A stretch of DNA of 64,000 bases from Paragonimus skrjabini miyazakii (taxonomy: Eukaryota > Platyhelminthes > Trematoda > Plagiorchiida > Troglotrematidae), in NCBI GenBank assembly GCA_014338405.1, contig JTDE01000691.1, forward strand, positions 116,694 through 180,693. The letters run 5' to 3'. The position numbers and the translations under genes are program-made. The notes under the pieces are model-generated. The model was not told the DNA's origin. It made no database searches and saw only the letters and a program-made list of their open reading frames with translations. Shown here one piece after another: positions 1 to 10,365 of the stretch; positions within the stretch are counted from its first letter, which is position 1; each line of letters opens with the position of its first letter.

Positions 1-11
1 GTACTGATGAG

Positions 12-353
12 TCAATACGAAATGCTTGCATCTACTAGTGTTCGTGTTCTAATAGTGTTGTTCAAACTTCTGAAGAGAACGAACTGTTTCACATTTGTGT
101 TTTGTTTGAACTGGTCAATGATATATCCAAGAATGTCTCGGATGGTCGATGTTGGATTGTCAGCGACTGTGATCCAAAGTGAGGTTAAAAGAACTGCCAT
201 CCACTCCAAACTTCCTTTGAGTAGGATTGAATTGTTCTTCTTCATGTGAGTTGTTGCAGTCCAATCAATGTTCATAGCAGTAATGCACCAGTAAGTGTAG
301 TTCTTTGAAAAGACTTCGAGTGTGCTTGTGCCAAACAGAAGATTGTCACGTGT
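12..353 (-). other. Unassigned open reading frame, 113 codons
   Basis: On the minus strand an open frame runs from just after TAA at 356-354 to TGA at 14-12. It reads like protein rather than noise: LLFGTSTLEVFSKNYTYW, then a part with SLEWMAVLLTSLWITV, a helix-like IRDILGYIIDQFKQN and a basic end. The first ATG in the frame is at 275-273 (MNIDW). It is not a tetraspanin TM4 exon: the hydrophobic stretch is short and no GC start is present. No clear acceptor was identified. It may be an exon of another gene, a transposable-element remnant, or chance. I do not recognise the family. Confidence 0.3.
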
Positions 354-1194
354 TTACACTTATTCAACTGTATTGTATTATGCTACTAATTTAATGAAGT
401 TGAACGATCAAACTATACTACTCGTCAGTAATCAAGCGGGGGCACGTATTTAGGCAAAGAAGTAACCGAGGAAAAATGCAAGAAGGAGCATTGGAGTGCA
501 CTATGGCACGAAATGGTGTTTAACGTACATGAACTTGGCATCGAAAACCTTGGCATCTCGGGATTAGTGGTGTGTGCAAATGAATGATTTTTTTGGAGTA
601 GTCTCGAAGTATACACTCCCTGTGTTGGTTTACTCAGTAAACAATCCTATCTTCATCCTCGTTCGTGACTAACAACACTAGTTGTTTGGAACAGGACTAA
701 CAAACCTTCATTTCTGCGTTACACATCAGTTACTAAGGAGTTTACGGGTTTGGTCGGTACATATTAACTTTCGACAAATGCGCAGTTCACTGAGTTGAGA
801 AGATAAACAATGTACGTTTCCGAAAAAAAAGCAGGCTAGTTGATGATGGTTGCATTCTGCTTTATTTTTTCAGGATTTGAAACCGCAAAATATTGGTCAA
901 CAGAACCCACACCTCAAACATAATGTATGAGTTGTTAGCCAAAAAGTACAAACCGGACCTCACAAAAGACCAAACAAATTGGTGCTATCTCCTAGACAGA
1001 GTGTCAGCAGACAAGTACAAACATGAACATTCGGAGTGACGTAAAATCCAGTGGAATATGTTTTGGTTTGAAAATTGGCTTATAAGGAAATCGGCTACTA
1101 TAGCAGCCTACTGAGGCAATTTGGAACACTTCCAACAAAATATTTCACCAAGACGCATACAAACGGGCAATCAATAAATGAGTAGAAGACGTAC
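354..1194. other. No gene recognised
   Basis: This AT-rich stretch lies downstream of the tetraspanin loop exon and so is probably the start of the next intron. I looked on the minus strand for a TM4 exon beginning with GC and found none. Only short open frames without recognisable motifs are present. Confidence 0.5.
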
Positions 1195-1449
1195 ATGCGG
1201 GCTGAGAAATTGGTTTAGTTCCGCATCCACTGGTCCCGTTTGGCACACAGTCAAATTCTTATAGGCCAGTCCGGTTTGATCCAACAGACAACATGATGCA
1301 GGTACATTGACTATCCAAGGTCCTGTTTTGGGAGTGACGCCAAACGATTGACCCTCTGTAATCAGGAAGTGTGGCTCAGTTTGCCGATAATACCATGCTG
1401 ATCGGGAATATAGACTGGCCTGATAATTTTCTACAGCGCAACACTGAAG
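1195..1449 (-). CDS. Tetraspanin exon 4: cysteine-rich part of the large extracellular loop
   Basis: This exon has 85 codons, with acceptor GCACACAG before 1449 and a strong donor GTACGT after 1195, phase 0 at both ends. It begins LQCCAVENYQ. This is the tetraspanin CCG motif with Ala in place of Gly, in the position where tetraspanin genes often have an intron just upstream. It then has SAWYY, the second motif VPASCC (family PxSC plus an extra Cys) and a later Cys in LTVCQTGP. It ends near NQFLSPH, where the family next has GC and then TM4. The cysteines would form the disulfides that hold the variable loop. No TM4 exon could be found between 1194 and position 1, so the gene continues outside the window. 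Confidence 0.82.
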
Positions 1450-4400
1450 CTGTGTGCGTGTGTACGGTCGCAAATAGAGCAACAGAACGTGCAAGGTAAA
1501 CGAAAGAAATAACAGAGAAGAATCAGTAACCTTTTCGAACTGGACGTGCTACCTAATGTCAAACAGCACAAGTTGTCACACTGTCCTAATGAAATTATGT
1601 AGTGCGAAAACAAAGATGAACCAAATAAGTGACTCACTCGGTTTGGTTAACTTAATATTAGACGCTGTTTTGTGCATATATCAAGGAAATGTGAAGTTAT
1701 TAAATGGGAACCACTAAATCTGTTTAATCTACAATTGTGAACACTTCAATTCACTAACTTTGACAAAACATCTCATTTATTACAATAAACTTCAACAAAC
1801 ACAGCTACTACACCATAAAAACTGTGTATAATGAAAGATAAGCAGAAACTAATACTAGAAGTTTCGTCGCACGGTCTTAGGTCCTAATGTTCTAAGACAA
1901 AAATTATGTAACACAGTCTAAACTTTCGGCTTGAAGTTTTATACAATCATGTCTAACCACATATTTCGTCCCTAAAGGTGGGTGTAGAATATTTTAGGCC
2001 AGTTTAGAAAACATGCATCGTTAATACGTTCAATGTAAACCAACCGAAAAGCAGCTTGATTAAAACGGCATATGCAAGAACACAAAGACTCCAGATAAAC
2101 TGAGAGTACCTTGTTATTAAAGCCAATGAAGAGACCTTAATGAGGTTGATTTATAGACCTGGTTACTTAAAATGAGTGACGGACGTAAACAGCGATTTAG
2201 TCGAGTGCACACTAACTGTGAAAAAAGTAAAACCAACACGACTATGAAGTTTCTTCCTAAAGCTTTCAGATTCTTGAAACAACAAAGATCCGCTGATTTC
2301 GCAACATTTCGTGGAATTCAAATAGGTATCTATCGATTTCGGAGGCATTGCAATCTTCTGAAGGGTTTTAAGGAACGAATGTTAGCTGCCTTGATTATTG
2401 AGACAAGCAAACAACCTTACGTACTATTTTTCAGTTTGTTGATCAGCTGAATTATAAGGAACTGTGCAAAAATACATAACGGTATATCTGATGGAATACA
2501 TCTTCGAATTTGGATAGAACTAGTGAATAGGGCATCTTTATCTAGTCGATAAAAGCGATCAGTCAAGTCAGCGAAATCCGGTCAATACCTGGCCTGACCA
2601 CTGAAATGACTACAAAAAATCTTCTGTCGATTCGTGTGCTTCCTAAATATACAGACTAACAGTGTGGCCAACACATCCTCGAAAAGTCAAGGAAAATCCT
2701 TGTTAGCTAAAGTTGCTGTACTAACAGCATCATCCATTTTGCGAACGTGTGATATGGCAAAAGTTACGGCGCATACGAATAGATGCTAGTGTTGATATAC
2801 AGCTTACCATTGGACTGCTTAATTCTTAATTGGGAGGATTGTTTAACGGGTTGAGTTTGCCAGTATAGTCCAGACCACTTCAAACATGATGAGTTTGGCG
2901 CAGTCAATTATGAAAAGAATATCGAATGCTTACCGGCTATTGAATGTCAGCTTACGCTTGAATTCTCTGATGAGATGCAACTATTGTTATATCGCCCAAT
3001 TAACTCACATCAAGTTGGTCGGTCACGTGACCGATACGACTGTTGGCCGCTCGTATTCCAGAGGGCGTGGGGTGCGCAATCAATTGGTCACCTAGTCATA
3101 CTACACAGTCTGCAATGGTGAGATCTTGTACCCCACATATCAACTGAGCGTTAACCGTACCGGGTATCACATATTGAGACCATCAACAGTTGGGCAAAAT
3201 CAGGCGGCGGTCACGCATCAACGTGGCCACGGAGTATGTCGATCCCGACTGTCCCACTGAGCAAAGTGAGTAGGTATCTCCCGCCTGGCGAGGGTCCTCA
3301 TAGTCATTCAAATCACGGCTTGGAAACACAATCTGAGATGGTAATGTGCCGCAGTCAGTGGAATACTTGCATTCATACAATTTATGTCTCTTCCACTTAG
3401 TCTTCTTTTTACTATTATCTCAAACCGTTTTATTAATTCTTTCTTCTTCTAGACTAGTCCACATCGCTGTTGAGGTGGGCAGCGGCCAGAGTCACAGTAA
3501 CTTCTGGTCTGGTTCAAGGTCGTTACGATGACGATGATGCTGGAAGCAGCGATCAAAACATGGTTAAGCGAAGGTTGACCCAGAACACATCACAAGGAGC
3601 AATAAATTCTAACAGCTCCCGCGACCGTGTCGATTTGCAAGCGGTGTGGCTTACCGTCCGTCTTGAGAGTGATGTATTTGCGGCTAAAAGCAGAGGTGTC
3701 TATGAAGGCTTCTAAAGCAGAACTCGATCGAGGTCCATCCTTCTTCATTTTTTAACCACCTCGTAGCAGTTTGACTAATGTTGTAGAATAGTTTGGCATG
3801 TAGTGTGTCCGCTGGTGCTCAGGTCGACAAAATTTCTGTCAGCAGTGTCCGCCGTATTTCCACTTTTTATACCATGGTCATGTGGTAAGTTTGACCAATT
3901 ATCTCGATTGGATGTATGGGCTTTCGGTTTCATGCAGCGTTGGACATGCTTACTGATCTGTTTTACCATGTTGGTATCATTTCTGAGAATGGCAGAACTC
4001 TGACCCATTTCTGTAGATGTAGGAATGTAGATGAACTCCTGGATCGAAGTGATCAGTGGACGGACAGTTTAGGTTGACCACTGTGATCTGAGTGTCAGTT
4101 CGAACAATACTCAACTTTGATCGCAGATTTTGCTTTCAGATGGATATTCCAGCCAGACTGTTTCGAAAAGAATCAGTTGACTCCAATTTCGATCTGATTA
4201 AGGCTCTTCGGTAGCGCCTACCTTTACCACGATCGAAAGTTAAAATTTGGCCACAGTGTTATGTAGAAGCTCTTTCAACCACTGCATTATTGACCATACA
4301 ATACACGTGATCTGCTTATCACACTTGAACACTCAACCATTGTTGCTAATTAGTGACTTTCAGGTTTACTCACTATTCATCAAGAAGTTTGTACTGTCAA

Positions 4401-5400
4401 TTCTGTACCGTCGCCTTATTGAGTTTTTAGTATTCCTTAAATTGTTTGTATCTTACTTATAGTAGACAGTGAATTTTTGGAAGGAAATTGCCGTCACTCT
4501 TTTTTCCCCTATGACAGCCTACAACTTTTGAGCGTGAGTGACCAATGACTGAATAACCCAGCAGCTACGGTAGGAAGAATAATTGCAAGAATATGGGTGT
4601 GCTTTATTTAACGTTGAGGTTTGATCTGCGGGAAAGATGTGTTTCATTTGACAATAGATTATATGAACAAGGCATTTTTTAGATAGTAAATAACAACTTA
4701 GGTAATGCAAATGGAGGAGTTTATATCGCGCCTGTGAGTTGAGGATAGATTGCACAGACGCACAAACATCTTCTTACATTTCATCGTTATAAAAACCAAG
4801 AGCCTGACCAGAAGGTACTGTGGTTCGGGCCACCACTCACCTCAGCGGTAACGTGGAATATCTAAGAAGAAACGCATCTGCATTCATATAATTTCTGGTT
4901 TTTACTCTAAATCTTTAGATATTATTATTTTATAGATTTTCTATATTTACTTATTAAGGGCTTCTCATAGAACAGTTTACTTTAGTCCAACAACCAGGCT
5001 TCCTTCACAAGACATAGTAAACCGCATGGCGGATGGTAGAAGCAAGAAAATTTATTTCGGTAAACCACAATGTCGCCAGTTACGATATTACTCAAGGGTA
5101 GTTAGTTACCTTAATCTGTCCAAAGCAGAACAAATGAGACTCCGTTTGCTAAATCTAAGACTTTGAGGTGAGAAAGAAACGGTGCAGATCCCACAGTTAT
5201 CCATGTACTCAGCTACACCGAAGTTGGACTTAGACTTCCCACTGCTCTCCTACCCGACTTTGCTTGATGTAAGCATCTAACGAAATGAATCTGCCCTTGA
5301 TTGTTCAATAACAATTCTGGTGTAAGCTGTAATGTGATCGACTCGAAGGTGAACAGCCAGAAGCTGACTATCCTCCAGGCCACTTTTCAATTAGAGTAGA
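1450..5400. other. No gene recognised (probable tetraspanin intron)
   Basis: Short open frames only. The 3.0-3.7 kb part is more GC-rich than its surroundings and may be an old mobile-element remnant, but no protein motif could be read. A pyrimidine-rich tract ending TTCTTCTTCTAG near 3455 looks like a splice acceptor, but no coding exon follows that I can assign. Confidence 0.45.
3019..3034. repeat. 16-bp perfect palindrome containing CACGTG
   Basis: The sequence TCGGTCACGTGACCGA is its own reverse complement and has a CACGTG E-box at its centre. It could be a bHLH binding site, but this length can also occur by chance in a window this size. Confidence 0.35.
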
Positions 5401-5459
5401 CCGGTGGGAAGTATTGAAAAAACCGCGAACTGCTCGTCACAACAGTCAGGGAATGAACT

Positions 5460-5881
5460 GAAACAAAAACACTTTTTGTGTTACAGCTGTTGGTAAATCG
5501 CACCTGGTAATTTAGGATGATTCATTCGGTAACGCGTGCTCAAAAATTCTAATAACAGCTCTTCTAATTGAGCCATCTTCTCGGCGACATATATGTATGT
5601 CCAGAAATGGCAGACAGTTGTTCGCCTCAAATTCACACATAACCTTCAGATTACAGTGACAGTTATTTGGGTGTCGCAATAAATTATCCGTTTGAATCGA
5701 CTGAATGTCAATGTGTCATCGACGTAACCCTCGTAGTATGACAAGCCTGCTATCTCCGTAGCTAGCTCTTGTTCAATTCTTGACATGAAGAAGTCGACTA
5801 AGATGGGACCCAGCGGACTTCTCATGACTACTCCATCTACTTGACGACAGGACTGTTCGAGGAAACAAAAACTTACATTCT
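5460..5881 (-). pseudogene. Penelope-like element RT fragment, inverted copy
   Basis: The minus strand carries the middle and later part of a Penelope-like reverse transcriptase: the CRQVDGVVM and SPLGPILVDFF region, the YVDD box, then beyond the repeat NNCLPFLDIHICRREDGSI, the family FLDxxxxRRxDG motif. Positions 5608-5881 are the reverse complement of 7212-7485 with one visible mismatch. The part below 5608 continues the RT further than the plus-strand copy does. Stops appear after about 5525. The fragment begins sharply at 5881, next to the plus-strand copy. Penelope-like elements often carry inverted partial copies, so this arrangement is expected for the class. Confidence 0.8.
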
Positions 5882-7485
5882 GTTTGGCTCAAACTTCTGA
5901 GGGGAATTAATTATTTCAACTTCCTAAAGCGACGATTTCCCGCTGAGACTTGCAAATCACTGCGCCGTGCAGCCGGCTTGAGATGCAAGATTGCTCGTGA
6001 ACTTGTGAAAATTTCGCTTATCATTGAGTGCACACAACGAGGTCGATACTTTTATTAATTCCTCCGGCTTTTGAGGAAGAACAAACTGAAGGTGACCAAT
6101 ATCAACCTTAGACGTATTGCGACTGCTCACTTAGAAACTGTACGAATGCGATTGGCTGTTTTGTGTGAAGCGCATGGTCGTCTGTTTTAGTCGTCGAAAA
6201 CTTGGTCTTGAGAGGTTGTATTGTGTTCAGACTAGTTTGTAAGACAATCATCGACCGTAAGAAGAGGATTTATATTAACCGCTTGCGGAAATCACGTACG
6301 AAGCATACTGAGGAACCAATTCCAGTGAGTCCCGGTACCTATTGAACTGTTCTTAAGTACAGTTGAATTCGTTGCAACTAGAAGCGTTGGCCCTAGGTCT
6401 TGTTTATAAAATACCATCGCGCAAATCTAATCGTGTTGATAATGCAGCCCAGTTTGAGAATCTTTTCGATCAATCGTGTGATCTCCGACTAACCAGTGCT
6501 GACAGCCTAGTCTGGCTAAGAACTAAATTTACCGATACAGCTCATGGGTTTATCATGACTTCGAGCAACGACCGGTTTACTATTACCAAGCAACACCTAC
6601 AATCGGTAAAAGAGCTTAAGTCAAAAAATGTAGTACTTAAGCCGATTAAGGGTCTGGGATATTCTTTTTAGACAAAGATGCCTACATGCAGGAACTGTTG
6701 TCAATATTGAGTGACCAAACGAAGTTTCAACGAATAAACAGAGTAGACGAGGTCGCCGAAATGGAAGACCACACAGGACTACATCTGCAACTGCTCTTAC
6801 AGTTCCGGATTATTGATGGAGAATCCTATAAACCTCTTAAACTATGTGGATCGTCGACACCCCAGCTGTACGGCCTGCCGAAGAAACATAAGTCTAGGAT
6901 GCCGCTTCGGCCAATTTTAGCAATGACAAACTCCCCATATCATAAGTTGGCGCGCTGGTTAGTCGATATTCTAATTCCATGGAAACAAAAGTTTCAGGTA
7001 CATCCCATTAAAGATTCTCTGGAACTGATCAGTGAATTGGACAAATTTAACCTTTCGAATGAACTGATGTGTTCTGTAGAAGTTCAGTCACCGTTCACAA
7101 ATGTCCTCTTGCATGAAACGACTGACTATATTTGTGTGCTCGTCGAATCGAATCACGTTACATTGCCATTGTCAACTGATATACTGAAAGAAAGCTTGCT
7201 GCTCTGCACTGAGAATGTAAGTTTTTGTTTCCTCGAACAGTCCTGTCGTCAAGTAGATGGAGTAGTCATGAGAAGTCCGCTGGGTCCCATCTTAGTCGAC
7301 TTCTTCATGTCAAGAATTGAACAAGAGCTAGCTACGGAGATAGCAGGCTTGTCATACTACGAGGGTTACGTCGATGACACATTGACATTCAGTCGATTCA
7401 AACGGATAATTTATTGCGACACCCAAATAACTGTCACTGTAATCTGAAGGTTATGTGTTAATTTGAGGCGAACAACTGTCTGCCA
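5608..7485. repeat. 274-bp inverted repeat within the Penelope-like element
   Basis: The arms are 5608-5881 and 7212-7485. Compared base by base, they differ at one position (the GTGTGAATTT versus GTGTTAATTT difference near the outer end). About 1.33 kb lies between them. A transcript across both could form a long double-stranded stem. Confidence 0.9.
5884..7485 (+). pseudogene. Penelope-like element: N-terminal region and reverse transcriptase (broken)
   Basis: Around 5905-6190 a frame with one stop reads NYFNFLKRRFPAETC and later FLRLLRKN, resembling the N-terminal region of Penelope-like ORFs. From 6354 a frame gives QLNSLQLEALALGLVYKIPS and AAQFENL, then KNVVLKPIKGLG. It breaks by frameshift near 6670 and resumes with DKDAYMQELLSILSDQTKF. 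The RT core follows: PQLYGLPKKHK, PLRPILAMTNSPYHKLA, the first catalytic block, SPLGPILVDFFMSRIEQEL and YVDD (7367-7378). In the first block the catalytic Asp is replaced by Glu (7079-7081). The element is therefore dead: stops, a frameshift and one changed active-site residue. Homology stops at 7485. Confidence 0.85.
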
Positions 7486-9479
7486 ATTCCAATCACGTTT
7501 AGTCAGACGGTCGGGTTAAACGGACAATCTTTCAAGGCCAAAAAACGTCATAAAAATCTACCTGGAGGATTGAAATTTATACTGTACTGTTTGATAAAAT
7601 TACAATAAATGTGCTGTTTCACTGTGAATGTGAATTAATGGGATACACAAAGTAACCAGCAGAACGGAGTTCAAAATGGAGTAACCAAACACGAGTCTAC
7701 AAATAGCCACCAGCCAGCGAAGAATGCGCTCTTTAAAACAGTCTGGTGTGGATGAAGATGAGTGCGTGTCGAACAAACTTGAGAAGGAAAGTTTTAATAG
7801 ATAAGCAATGAGAATTATAAAAAAGGAAAAAAGGACACATTTTATATGTAGTTATGATGCAAAATTCATCATGATCATTTATTGTACACAGTAAAGACAA
7901 ATAAGGGTGAATTTTGGATCGGCTTTCTACAAACAATCAAACACAAGTCTCAACGAATTCATCACCCCGCATCATGCCAGTCAGTAGACGACAAACGTAC
8001 CAGATGAACTTCAGCAGGTTCAACAGTCATATCACACTGTTCACAAGTTGGAACACAAAAAGAAAGGTTAACAGGTCTATCTTTATATTCACCTGAAAGA
8101 AACACAGGAAAGCAATGAGTTGGCAAAGTAGATATTCTGCATAGAGGTACCAGGTGTGTATGGTTGACCACCACCTGCTTAGCCAACCAGCACAATTACA
8201 TTGATAATTTTTAAGCTAGCCATAAATTGCGGAGTGATTGGCCAATTTAACAATGCCACAACCGTTCTGCCAAATTTCGGTAAACTATTTTAAGAAATTA
8301 GTCGATCCTTTACTCATCACTTAGCAGCTAGTGGCTTACTAAAAAGGGACCTGACGTTTCGAACAGTTTGACTAACAATATATTAGTGACTAACGATGAA
8401 GTGTCACAGCCATGATCCCATAAGAATTTCAGCAGTAATTTAGAAATGAACAGGAGAAGGGGGATGGGAGGTGATAAAAACTATTCTGTCTGGATTCGTA
8501 ATTCTGACATCAAGATGTCTGCGTCATTCAAACATTATCTCCAAGACCTTTGCATTATATTCGATAGAGTAATTGTAACATTCGTGTGATCAAAACTTGA
8601 TGTTTTCATTACGATTTCCGGACTCAGTTCATTTGACCGACTGGGCAACCAGCCCAGGAGGCGGCTGTGAGTTTTGGTGGCTACTCAGTTGATAAGCAAC
8701 ATTTTTCTACTGTACGCCAACAGTTGTACACCTTGGTTTCTACGTCATTCAGCTGCAAAATCTGCGTGCAGTTCCAGATGGAGCGAGTACTTAGCTGGAA
8801 CACATTACGTCATCTAGTCACTACGTTTGTATAACCCACATTGTTGGGCGTTTGAATCTCTTTACATTTGCCATCCCTTACAAGTTTTATTGCCCCATCG
8901 GTTTTCGTCCACTGCTACTATCCGATTCGTCTGACTGAACGCATACGTCTACAGTTTAATCATTGAAGACGGTTAAGGTTTTCCTTGATGATTAACTTCT
9001 CGCAGTCGCAGAGTTATACTGCCTCCGCAGTGGTTTCATAAACACTCCATTTGCATTTCTGGGCGCCTGTGTTATAACATGGTTGCCTCTGTCATTGGTT
9101 TGCAAATGTGAACGAGTATTTTAGCTGTAAAGATCATTGGCTGTAGATAAAACCTCCCATCGACACTAAATTCACCAGGGAGTTTGGGACCGACAACCAG
9201 TTACCGTTCTTGAATGTACTGATAAACCGCAGAACTAATGGATCACTACAGACCTAGATTTACTGATAAGAAACAAACACGGACCAACCCTTCCGTTTTC
9301 ACAGCATTCACCCAGTCGGCCACAAAATTTGCTGCTTTCAAAACCTGTTTAAAAGAACTGAAACACATTGTATTATTGCAGAGCTCCGAAGAAAGCAAGA
9401 AAAGTACTTGTACCAAGTATTTCTTCACGACGGATAATCAGGTGGAGGTTATTTTAGAATGAAAAAGATTAAAGTTCTA
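7486..9479. other. Unrecognised DNA between RT and endonuclease parts of the Penelope-like element
   Basis: In an intact element the rest of the RT, including its thumb, would fill only some hundreds of bases before the GIY-YIG domain. Here about 2 kb of sequence has no readable RT homology. A 74-codon open frame at 9238-9462 has no motif I recognise. The stretch is either an insertion or heavily decayed element sequence. Confidence 0.45.
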
Positions 9480-9850
9480 CGGGACCGCCAACGAAACGAA
9501 TTCTACTGGTATACATCAAAACCGTATCAGAAATGATCGCAAGACTTCTGAGACCATACAGCATCATGATGGCTCACAAACCAACATCAGCATTACGAAC
9601 AGTGCTACCTAAACCAAAGGAACAACTCACACACCCCAATAGAAGAGACGTTGTATACAAAATCAAATGCGGAGACTGCGGAAAACATTACGTCGGTCAA
9701 ACTGGACGGATGTTATCAACACAAATTCATGAGCACGAAATGTCCGTCAAGAGATACGGCCAATTTTTTTTCTACGCTCAGGAGGATAATAGTCGACATA
9801 CCTTCAACCTGAACATTGCAGTAGTTCTCACTCTAACAAGCATCAGATAA
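9480..9850 (+). pseudogene. Penelope-like element GIY-YIG endonuclease domain
   Basis: The frame reads LLVYIKTVSEMIARLLRPYSI, the connector typical of the class, then PTSALRTVLPKPK and the endonuclease core VVYKIKCGDCGKHYVGQTGR. VVY and YVG stand for the GIY and YIG half-motifs. The CGDC pair plus His is the zinc-finger-like insertion seen in EN+ Penelope-like elements. In the next block (LSTQIHEHE) the family Arg before xxEH is Gln, which would be expected to damage catalysis. The frame goes on through EDNSRHTFN and ends at a stop after SIR. Same strand as the RT part, so probably the same insertion. Confidence 0.85.
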
Positions 9851-10365
9851 CCGACAGAATATCTCAAGGCTTGATATTCATCAGCTGGGTCAATGAACAA
9901 ACATATCCAGTTAGACAATACTTATGAGCCAACTTGAACCAAGGATTTTAGGAAATGTAAACGCCACCAAGTTCATACGTTGACAAACTTGAACGGAGCA
10001 ACTTGAACGAATCAGACCAATGATCAGAATAGGAAAATGGATGGTCATTCGAATCGAATTCCAGGCAAAGGACAAAGGCTAACCAAACAGATTCGGAGAG
10101 AGATTGCAACAACAACAACAACAGGAAGCAGCCCAACAGACACTAGATCGACGTTTCAACTGGTGTAGGAAATAACGAATCGGGCTTCATGTCAAAGTTC
10201 AAGTACAACAAAAACGGCTGGTGGTAGTTCAGTTCAGATCAAAACAACAAGGTGTGACCAAGTAGAATTCTGTTAAGGAGGTCATCTCACTCCGGTATAT
10301 AAGTGCAGGCATCCATCACACTTCACCGAACCCCACGCTCATGTCTGTGAGTTGAGACACACGAA
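9851..10365 (+). mobile_element. Probable 3' end of the Penelope-like element
   Basis: Broken-frame remnants after the endonuclease read LDIHQLGQ-like and RRHQVHT-like stretches rich in Thr, Pro and Gln, with a CAA microsatellite (10107-10123). A segment near 10295 (GGTATATAAGTGCAGGCATC) has the look of the short conserved tail of such elements. The exact end is not defined by a visible target duplication. Confidence 0.45.

Noticed and set aside
12..275. Missing tetraspanin TM4 exon
   Set aside because: The hydrophobic stretch is too short, there is no GC start and the rest is polar and basic.
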